Assembly: GCF_031755915.1 (NCBI RefSeq)
Contig: NC_083382.1
Coordinates: 8,494,001 to 8,558,000, forward strand
DNA from: Ziziphus jujuba
Taxonomy: Eukaryota; Streptophyta; Magnoliopsida; Rosales; Rhamnaceae
Direction of reading: 5' to 3'
DNA length: 64,000 bases
In this document: positions 55,214-64,000 of the stretch, in pieces
Layout of the letters: each line of letters begins with the position of its first letter
Numbering within the stretch: position 1 is the stretch's first letter
Notes under the pieces: generated by a model
Told to the model about the DNA's origin: nothing
Database searches by the model: none
The model's input: the letters and a program-made list of their open reading frames with translations, nothing else
Translations under genes and position numbers: made by a program

Positions 55214-56613
55214 TATTAACCAGGGTCTATATGGGTAACTAGGCTACCCTGTCGGTAGTTTTAGTTGCTATGTTTGACGCTTGGAATGGCAGTGGAAGTT
55301 GATTAAATGCCATGAATCGCGGGTTCTGAGTTACCCTGTTTATGATTCAGTTCAATGCATTTGATTGTGGTTATTTGGTTGACTGTCCCTGGCCCGCGAA
55401 AGGGTATCTTTAGTGCTACAAAGACCCTAGCAATAGTGATATTATGTTTTATGTTGAGGGACTGAAAAATAGTTATTTTTTTATATGTTAAATGCTTTAT
55501 TGTGTTTACTATTTTCACAATTAGTAGCACCCCGAATGTTCTACCTATGAATGTCATATGAAATTGGATGAGACAAATTATCAGAAGTGGAAAAAGACTT
55601 TACTTATGAATTTAACATTTATGAAATTGGATTTGCCTTTGGAGATAGATCCACCCGAGATACCAACTGATGATAGTAATGTAGCAGTTAAGAAATTTTA
55701 TGAGGATTGGAAGCATTCTAATAAGTGCTAAATGATGATGGTGGAGAATTACATTGATGAAGCTATTTATCCAAGTATTTGAAAGGTGGAAACTGCAAAG
55801 CAACTTCTTGAGGAGATAGGAAAGAAGTTTATCAAGTTTGATATGAACGAGAAGCATTATTATTTGAATTGTTTGAATAATACTAACAATGACGATGCTT
55901 ATTAGATAGGAGAAATGAAAGAGTACTTCAATGGAAGGTGTGGCTATTGCAATAAAGTTGGATACAAGAAGATAGAGTGTTGGAATTTTAAGGGAAAGAA
56001 AGAGAAGAAAGATAATATTTTAATGATTGAGACCAATATTGTTGATGTGCCTATAAAGTCTTGGTGGTTAGATACTGGAGCAACATTTCATGTTACTAAT
56101 TCATTGCAGGGGATGATAAAGCAAAGGGGGCCAACCAATCTTGAGCAGCATGTTTATATGGGAGATAGCTCAAAGGTGAAGGTGAATATCATGGGAACAA
56201 TCAAGTTGAAATTTGCCACTAGGTATGTTTTAGAATTACAAGAAGTTTCCTATGTACCCTCAATTAGGAGGAACTTATTATCTATCTCACTTTTGGATAG
56301 TCAAGGGTTTAGTTTTTTGCTTGGAAATAACAAGGTTGAAGTGTATAAAGATGGTAAAGTTTTTGGTTTGGGAACTTTATGTGGCAATTTATATAGGCTT
56401 GACTTATATAATAATGGTCTCAATTATTCTATTAATTCTGTTGTTGCCCCTATTGTTGCTTCTAAACGTCCAAGAGTTAATGATAATTCTTCAATGTTGT
56501 GGCATAAGTTTTAGGGACATATTTCTAGGCACAAAATGGAAAAATTAGTAAATGATGGAATACTTCCTAATCTTGACTTCTCCGATTCGTTGACTTATGT
56601 TGAATGTGTGAAA
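55214..56613 (+). pseudogene. C2 gag, protease and start of integrase
   Basis: Gag begins near 55550 (KLDETNYQKWKKTLL, later YEDWKHSNK) with in-frame stops. The zinc knuckle CGYCNKVGYKKIEC at about 55940-55980 has Tyr instead of His. The protease motif WWLDTGATFHVTN is near 56065-56105. From 56490 the integrase zinc region starts (LWHKF-stop-GHIS) and reads to CVK at 56613. Solo LTR B3 interrupts here. Confidence 0.85.
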
Positions 56614-57800
56614 TGTAGCAACCCGTACCAAAAAATATACATGATTAAACAAGTTTGACCAAATTGACTAAGTTTGACCAAGTGAACAATATATGGGTTC
56701 AAGTTGACTTTTTAAATAGCCAATATTTTTGGTTTGACTAAGGTACCATTGTGTAGATCTCATCGATATGAGTTCATAGACTGGCAGCACGCCAAATTAT
56801 GAGTTACGAATAAAAAGTTATGGTTCTGAGAAATTTTATGCATATGTTTTAAATCAGTGTCCAAGCCAGTACCCAGTTTTTGTCTGTTAGTGACCCAAGG
56901 CTTTATATCAGCCTAGATAAGCATGTCAAACAGAAAACAAAGCCCAAAATACCCATTTTTTTTCCAAAACCCAAGAAATTCTCTTCTCAGACCCATAGGT
57001 CCGAACTGGGTAGTTTCGACCCGTTTACCATCGAACCGGGTCACCGTCGTTTTGCCCATTTTTGGCCAACCACCACTTACACGTGCCAGCCAACCAGGAA
57101 GGTCACCTGAAGATGAGCTCAGCCGTGAAATTTCACGGCAAGAAGAGGTCGGACTCGCCCAGATCGGGCCCGCGAAGTCCGCGGCGGCCAACGAGGTGGG
57201 TTGTCGGATTTTCTCATTTCTTGGCCGTTTCAGGCCAACCCATACACCCTTTCTCCTATTTTTGACCCCTCTGAACTCATTTCCATGGTTATTTTTTCTA
57301 GATTCCTCACCGTTTGAAAGATCCGACAATGGAAAATTCGGCCGATGCTTCAACAGTGTTTTTCGACCACCGGAGGAAACTTTGGACCAAGGTGAGCATA
57401 CTGATAAGTTCCTTGTCTCTTGGGCTTTCCGTCAATATAAATTTTGTGAATTTTGGAGGTCGTTTGATAATTTTTCTAATTTTGGATCAATTAGTTAATT
57501 TTCGAATAAGTTGGGGACTGTGTTTGGACAAAATTGGTCAAATTAGTTAAAGTTGGAGTTGAATTAGTGAAATTGGATATTATTAGGACCCATTAGGTGG
57601 TTCAATTTCGCAATATTAGGCTTCAGGTGAAAATCCCCAATTTTGGGTGCCGGGTCCTAAGGACACGCAGTATAATTGGACTGTTTGGTGTCCAATTTAT
57701 GCAATTTTGTAGTACTGTAAATCATTTCGAGACATTTACGTTATACAATTGTCTCTGGTTTAGTTGTTTGGAGCCTGAGGAATATTTTATTATATTACAG

Positions 57801-57861
57801 ACATTCGAGTTGAGCCTGGAGGCAATCCTGTAGAGGAGCAGGCATGAGCATCTACAGTACT
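57801..57861 (+). other. Conserved 61-nt exon-like segment of LTR B3
   Basis: Acceptor TATATTACAG at 57791-57800, donor GTACT/GTGAGT at 57862. Candidate introns of 409 nt before it and 1226 nt after it. Confidence 0.6.
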
Positions 57862-58449
57862 GTGAGTGGTTATATCATTTTTAAATGTTTTGGGTATATA
57901 GTATAATATATATGTGGTTTAAATATTTTACGTACATACCATTTGATTGAAATGTTGTTTTATGCATATATAAATATTTGCTTTCACATATATGTGTTAT
58001 CATTTTATATGACTTTTGATAATATTTTAAGCGATTTTCAATTTTAATGGGTCCATAAATGGACTTGTGCTATTTAAATATCTTGGTAATTAAATTGAGA
58101 TTTTAAATCATTTTGGAAACTATTTGTTTTGAGAAACCAGATTGAAAATCATATGATTTTAAGCATGATCAAATATTTTATAATTTTATATGCTTAAAAT
58201 TGATTTATGGTGAATATATTTCACTCTGGTATTTCTGGTTTTCGTATGAAATGATGTTTTGAGATTTTGAAATATTTAATTAAGCGGTGGAAGTTTAAAT
58301 GTTAAATTATGATTTATGATACAATATCATTTGGAAAAGTATATATATAATCTTACAAGATTGTTTCATGTACACTGTATTGTTTATTTTTAAATTGATG
58401 TACCATATAATGCCAATACCTTGGATCAGTATTATATTATATTATATTA

Positions 58450-58700
58450 TCGCACGCTGGGTTTACCACGGTGCCGTGAGGTTGGTTTCATCCAACGATT
58501 ATCTATTATTACCACGGACAGTGAGGTCGGGTTTATCTGACGGTTTATTATTATTACCCCGGTGCCGTGAGGTTGGTATCATCCAATGGTTTATTATTGC
58601 CACGGACTGTAAGGTTAGGTATGTCCCGATGGTTATTTATTATTTCCATGACACCATTCATATATTGAGGGTCGTGAGGTGGGTGTATCCCATGGTTTAC
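58450..58700 (+). repeat. 43-45-bp tandem repeat in LTR B3, about five units
   Basis: Same unit as 40260-40685, on the other strand, with two alternating subtypes and a more decayed right end. Confidence 0.75.
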
Positions 58701-59503
58701 AGATTGGTACATCGTATGGTACATTGTATATGTTTGTATATATTGTTGATTTACTAATATTGTGGTGATTTCTGCATTTTCATATTTATTTGGTGGAACT
58801 GTATTTATTATAGTTTATGCTAAAATATTTATATCTGGATTTGAGACATTTCATAATATTATAATGATTGTTCATTCATACTTTTGAGCATCGGTTTCTA
58901 TGATATTAATTAGGGTACAAGTTTGGGTTTTGCGAAATGATTTTTAAACGGGAACTTTTCAACGAGTGGAATGAGAGGTCTTGAGAGAAAGATTTTTCAG
59001 AAATATATCATTATTTTTCTATTATACTACGTCACTCACTGAGATTTCTTTATCTCACGTTTTATTGTTTTAAATTCGTTCCCCTAGGCCCAGGCAGCTA
59101 GTAGCAGTCTACCTCGCGCATAGCTTATCGCTTGTTTCCTTCCACTACAGCAGCCGTATTTATCTTTTCTTCACCTATTGTTATCTTCTGGACTTATTTA
59201 TTATTTATTTGTACATAGACTTTGTTGACACTCTTGGAATGCTCTGATTTTAATTATGGGACTCATTAGAGACCATGGTACTCATGTGTGTAGTTATGGC
59301 CTGTAGTACAGTAGGCCGGTTGTGGGCTTATTTATATATATATATATATATATATATTGAGGTATTAATGTTATCGCTTGTGTTTGTTGTCCACATTTTA
59401 AGATGAGGTTCCATTGGATATTCTTTAGGGATTGTCCAGTGGGACTTCACTAGGCGGGGCCACCCGGGAGGTCCTAGAAGGGTTCCCGGGGCGGGTTCTG
59501 TCA

Positions 59504-60120
59504 TGAAAGGAAAACTAACTTCCAAGGTTAGAAATGATAAGATAGTAAGGACTGGAGATGTTTTGGAGTTAATCCATACTAATATATGTGGACCTTTTAC
59601 ACCAACTGCTTTGGGTGGTTATAGGTATTTTGTTACCTTCATTGATGATTTTTCTCATTATGGACATGTTGAGCTTATCCATAAGAAGTCGGATTCTTTA
59701 GTTGCTTTTAAGGAGTTTAAGGTAAATGTGGAGATTCAAAAAAATAAGAAGATAAAGGCTATGAGATCTATTAGAGGTGGTGAATTTTATGGTAGATATG
59801 ATGAGACTGAACGGAACCCAGGGCCTTTTATAATATATTTACGTGAGTGTGGCATTGATACGCAATATACAATGCCTGGTATGCCTCATTAGAATGGCAT
59901 AACTGAGAGGAGAAATCGTACTTTGTTGGATATGGTGCGATTTATGTTAACAAATTCTAATTTGCCAGATTACTTATGGGGAGAGGCTTTAAGGACAGCA
60001 GTTTATATTTTGAATCAAGTTTCAAGTAAATCCGTTCTTAAGACTCATTTTGAGTTGTGGTCAGGAAAAAAGTCTAATTTACACCATTTTCGAGTATATG
60101 GGGTTGCAAAACTAAAGTAA
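59504..60120 (+). pseudogene. C2 integrase core
   Basis: It continues the zinc region (GKLTSK) into the core: LELIHTNICGPF, FVTFIDDFSHYGHVEL, SIRGGEF where a copia integrase has SDxGGE(Y/F), and [11 protein letters not shown] after an in-frame stop at 59890-59892. The expected second catalytic Asp is Ile, and the first Asp (HTD/HSD) is Asn. Integrase activity is therefore lost. Confidence 0.88.
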
Positions 60121-61748
60121 GAATTTATAATCCCCAAATTAAGAAGTTGAATTGTAAAACTATCAATAGATATTTTGTTGGCTATTGTATAGGATCTAGG
60201 GGTTTAAGATTCTTTTGTCCATCTCACACCATTAGAATTGTAGAGTCAGATAGGGCTATTTATTTTCAAGATGATTTTGGATTTGATGATAGTAATGGTC
60301 CAATGGAACCTCAATTTAGAGAAGAAAATGTATTCATTTCCAGTGTTTTTGTTCCTGATAGAGATATTATTAATCGACTAATTGATAAACCAGTAGTTGG
60401 TCAGGATAAATCCATTATTGAGGAGTAGGATATTCTAGTTATTGCAGATACTGATGTGCCTTTGAGAAAGTCACAAAGGACTAGGAGGTCAGCTATTCCT
60501 GATGAATATGAAGTTTACTTGCAGGGGCATGATTTTGACATAAGTGATGATTCAGATCCAATCACTTATGAGGAGGCCATAAACAATTCACACTCAAATT
60601 TTTGGTTTGATGCAATGAAAGATGTAACGAAGTCCATGGCATCAAATGGTGTTTGGGATTTGGTTGAGTTACTATAGGGTAGCAAGCCTATAGGGTGCAA
60701 ATGGGTTTTTAAGACTAAAAGAGATTCTAATGGTCAAGTGGAGAGGTATAAGGCTAGATTTGTAGCCAAATGGTGTAGCTAGAAGGAAGGAATTGATTAT
60801 ACAGAAACATTCTTTCCTATATCCACAAAAGATTCTTTTAGAATCATTATGGTGATTGCAGCACATTATGACCTGGAGTTGCATCAGATGGATGTTAGAA
60901 CTGCTTTTCTGAATGGTGATTTATTTTAGGATGTATATATGATTCAACTAGTTGGCTTCCTGCAAACAAGGAATGGAAATTTGGTTTGTAAGCTTAAAAA
61001 GTCAATTTATGGTCTTAAGCAGGCTTCGAGGCAATGGTATCTTAAGTTTGATGAGATTGTCACCAAAAATGGCTTTAAAGAGAATGTTGTTGATAGATGC
61101 ATATATATGACGGTCAGTAGGAGCAGTTTTATATTTCTGGTATTATATGTTGATGACATACTTTTTGCTACTAATGACATTGACCTGTTGGCTGAGACAA
61201 AGCAGATGTTGTGCAACCATTTTGATATAAAAGATCTTGATGAGGCTTCTTTTATTTTGGACATCAAGATTGTTCAAGATAGGATTAATTATGTGTTGCA
61301 ATTATCTCAGAGAACCTATATAGATAGAATCCTTAAGAGATTTGATATGTATAATTGTTCTCCTGGAAGTGTACCAGTTGCAAAGGGTAAAAGTTTTTTT
61401 AAGGATCAATGTCCCAAGAATGATAAAGATAGGATGGCGATGAAAAATGTTCCCTATTCTTCAGCAGTGGGTAGTTTGATGTATGCTCAAGTTTGTATAC
61501 GGTCTGATATAGCTTTTGTTGTGGGTGTGCTTGGTAGATTTACAAGCAATCCTGGTTCTATTCATTACCAAGCAGTTAAGAAGGTCTTTAGGTATCTTCA
61601 GGGTACTAAAGATTATATGTTAACATATCGACGTACCAACTCGCTTGATGTAGTTGGTTATAATGATGCAGATTATAAAAGCTGTATGGATGATAAGAAA
61701 TCTACCACTGGGTATATATTTATCATTGTAGGAGGTACTGTATCTTGA
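60121..61748 (+). pseudogene. C2 linker, reverse transcriptase and start of RNase H
   Basis: Decayed frames give the integrase C-terminal linker (FVGYCIGSRGLRF), [25 protein letters not shown] followed by a stop at 60928-60930, KSIYGLKQASRQWYLKF, LYVDDILFATND (catalytic YVDD intact), YSSAVGSLMYAQVC and RNase H KKSTTGYIF. It ends with a stop at 61746. The remaining RNase H (TEAEY, terminal motif) is missing or replaced. Confidence 0.88.
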
Positions 61749-62016
61749 CGGAGTGCCAAGCAATCAGTAACAACATCCTCGAATATTCAACCATGTGGTT
61801 CACACAGTGCAAAATTTTTTTACTATCTTCTTAACCGCTTGTATAATGGAAAGTAAATGTTATGATTTCTGTTGACATAACTTAATAGGCATAATTTTGA
61901 GCCTACTTATTACTAACAATTTAAACTTTTGGAAATTATGATAACTTAATAGCGTAACAAAGTTCCAAAATCCTCGACATTCAAGTTCAAGTCATGATTT
62001 ACATATAAGGGGGAAT
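61749..62016 (+). other. C2 3' remnant
   Basis: Decayed RNase H continuation (RSAKQSVTTSS), AT-rich sequence and a purine tract at 62005-62014. No 3' LTR was recognised. Confidence 0.45.
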
Positions 62017-62822
62017 ATTGATATAATTTAAATATCTATATAATATATAAAAGTAAAATAGTCAATGCCACATACCGTATTCATATTCTTCCAATTTTCC
62101 CTCAAAGCCATTAATAAATAAAAAAAAATTATCTTTCCTTCCTTTGATTATTTAAGATCCTATCAAAATATTAATAAATATCAAATGGAACAACTATTTA
62201 AAAGTATGAGATTTTTAACCTTTAATTGGTTGTGTTCGAAAATATATATTTTTATTATTATAATATTATATGATTGATTAAAAGAGTATGAAATTTTTTA
62301 CTTTTATGGATATATCCTAAAATATATAAAATCTATTATTATAAAATAATAATAAATATTTATTATATTTATTATTAATAAATAACTATATATTTATTGT
62401 TATAATATTATATATGATATAAATTTTATTTGCAGATATATGGTTCTTTAATCAAACATATTTTAAATATTTTTACATATACAAATGTGATTATAAGATT
62501 ACATATTATATATATATATATATTCTACTTTTATATATTATATAAATTGTTGGTAATAATATATATTATATATTGAAAATTTTGCTATAATGAATATTGA
62601 CATGCATATTAACTGTAAGTCATAATCAAATTATATGTAATACTAAAATAAAATATATACAACAATTTATAAATTATATATAATTTGATGTTGATCTGTA
62701 TCATAATGTACGAGTTGACACATATGGTAGTGAAACTGTATATATTCACGTCTTTTTAAATTCAGATTATTGTTAATTAAGTTATAATAATCATAATAAT
62801 AATACTAACAATAATAATAAAT
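62017..62822. other. AT-rich sequence, nothing recognised
   Basis: Mostly TA-rich words with (TA)n near 62510-62522. The continuation of the kinase relic beyond C2 was not found. Confidence 0.4.
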
Positions 62823-63184
62823 ATAATTAAATTATATTATAAGGTTTTACTATAGGGAAATAAATTATTTGCAGAGAATCAAATAATACATTTGAATTTG
62901 AATTAAATTATATAAACATATTTGAATTTGAATTTTATAGATGGAAAAAAATAAATAGGTAAATATTTTTTAATTTGAATTCCATAAATAAATTACCTTA
63001 TAAGAAAAAAATATATTTATAAGATAAATAATAATAATAAAAATTAAATAATATTATAAGAATTTAATATAGAAAAATTAATTATTTGTTAGGAATGAAT
63101 TTGAATTTGAATTTCATAGATAAAAAATATTATAGAAATATATTTGAATTTGAATTCTATAGATGGAAAAAATTAAATAGGTAT
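62823..63184. repeat. Direct repeat of about 140 bp
   Basis: 62823-62963 and 63046-63184 align imperfectly. Shared order: AATTAAAT, ATTATAAG, TTTGAATTTGAATT twice, TATAGATGGAAAAAA and TAAATAGGTA. No TSD or termini were found, so it may be a local duplication. Confidence 0.55.
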
Positions 63185-64000
63185 GAAAATGGTACGTGTA
63201 TGAGAAAAATTAGATAGATAAACATTTTTAAATTTAAATTTTAAAATTGAATAGTATTATATATGGAGGCCAAACTTTTAGTTCTTGACAAACTTTTATG
63301 ATATACATCGAAAAAAAATTAATATCGAAAGGTACTTAATAACAGTAAAACTTTTAAATAAGTTTTCAAATATGGCTGAACGGATTGATTTTATTAACCA
63401 AATCAATGCTAACAAGATGTAGTGAATGATCAAAGTTCGAGTCCTAAGACTTTGGAAGATCTCAAGCTTTGATGATAAATAAGAAATCAATAATGTTAAA
63501 ATGGTTTTAATAGAAGAATAGTTTTTTTTTTTTTGGTTACATATTATTATTTATTTTAGTATATTTAATTTCTATTTATTCTTAATTTGTTGTTTTAGAT
63601 TATTTTAAATTATTTTTTATAGCAAATAATACATATAATATAATTTAAAGTTTTGTATGCAAACGCACATGTAATGTATAATAACATCAAAACTTAAATA
63701 TTATTATTTAATTATTATTTAAGATATTATATATATTATTTATGTTATATATAAAAGTAACATAGTTAATAAAAAAAATTTTCACGTCATCATTAGATTT
63801 GAATATAATTAATTATTAATTATTAATTATTATAGATTATTTTTCAAATCATCTATTATAATCACACGTACCGTGTATCGTACGGAGATTAATGCTAGTA
63901 GATATTAAACTTGCTGATAATTGTGATTTAGAATCGACTAAAATATATATAAGATTTGTACTTGATTCTTAATAAAATAAGAAATAATAATAATTGCAAG
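63185..64000. other. AT-rich sequence, nothing recognised
   Basis: Simple A/T-rich sequence with homopolymers (for example T-run 63523-63534). No gene-like frame. Confidence 0.4.

Larger units (their letters stand above)
56614..59503 (+). mobile_element. Solo LTR B3, gypsy family B
   Basis: 2890 bp from TGTAGCAACCCGTACC to GGGTTCTGTCA with a perfect 5-bp TSD TGAAA (56609-56613 and 59504-59508). No primer site or coding follows. C2 integrase continues directly on both sides. In order it has TTGACC/TTGACT motifs, a GC-richer block, a candidate donor CCAAG/GTGAGC (57392), the 61-nt segment (57801-57861), T-rich sequence, a five-unit tandem repeat (58450-58700), a stem-loop and CCCCTAG (59087). 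Confidence 0.93.
53221..62016 (+). mobile_element. C2: decayed Ty1/copia element, nested with TRIM2 and solo LTR B3
   Basis: Plus-strand copia with a 5' LTR, primer site, gag, protease, integrase, reverse transcriptase and part of RNase H, all with stops. It differs in sequence from C1a, C1b and the relic at 7600. Removing TRIM2 (54813-55213) and B3 (56614-59503) makes the gag-pol contiguous. The 3' end is unclear: a purine tract AAGGGGGAAT is at about 62005-62014, but the sequence after it does not match the 5' LTR. A TSD cannot be shown. Confidence 0.82.

Noticed and set aside
62016..62120. 3' LTR of C2 starting TGATATAAT
   Set aside because: It shows no similarity to 53221-53675 beyond AT-richness.

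Overview
The window reads as nuclear DNA of a eudicot plant: wall-associated-kinase-like (WAK-like) receptor genes with GT-AG introns, abundant Ty1/copia and Ty3/gypsy elements primed by initiator-tRNA-Met, and plant TRIMs. The species cannot be named from the sequence. No prokaryotic features are present. By my boundaries about 80% of the window is retrotransposon, heavily nested.

Host layer. A tandem cluster of WAK-like genes lies on the minus strand, all damaged: a kinase pseudogene at 234-4301; WAK1 at 16213-17661 (three exons, one frameshift, no kinase domain); WAK2, whose ectodomain (35382-36861) and intact-looking kinase exon (18621-19837) are split by a 15.2-kb insertion; ectodomain relics at 37848-38225; and a kinase 3' relic at 39135-39456 continuing at 53176-53220.

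Transposon layer, left to right. Solo LTR A1 (1100-4022, minus) sits in the first kinase pseudogene. Solo LTR A2 (4621-7486, plus) is followed by a dead copia pol (7600-9126, minus) and a decayed TRIM-like repeat (9724-10371). C1a (10445-16060, plus) is a full copia element with visually identical 433-bp LTRs, a perfect 5-bp target-site duplication (TSD) and one uninterrupted 1338-codon gag-pol. Its sister C1b (20152-35381, minus) breaks WAK2 exon 2 and is itself broken by the rearranged gypsy element G1 (21043-30637, plus), whose 2979-bp LTRs differ at about four positions. A decayed gypsy element G2 (39457-53175, minus, perfect TSD) splits the last kinase relic and carries solo LTR A3 (41283-44451) and TRIM1 (49148-49565). 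Copia C2 (53221 to about 62016, plus) carries TRIM2 (54813-55213) and solo LTR B3 (56614-59503). The last 2 kb is AT-rich with no recognisable gene.

Most unusual observation. The ~2.9-3.2-kb gypsy LTRs form two diverged but related families, A (five copies) and B (three copies). All eight LTRs contain a segment of exactly 61 nt bounded by an AG acceptor and a GTGAGT/GTAAGT donor, then a T-rich 1.1-1.3-kb intron-like stretch ending at CTAG (in two copies that stretch is longer or split by another insertion). The LTRs therefore look as if they carry a conserved spliced leader. The same LTRs have W-box clusters near the 5' end, a conserved stem-loop and, in family B, a tandem repeat of variable copy number. 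The internal regions of G1 and G2 also share an AT-rich non-coding module in place of reverse transcriptase.
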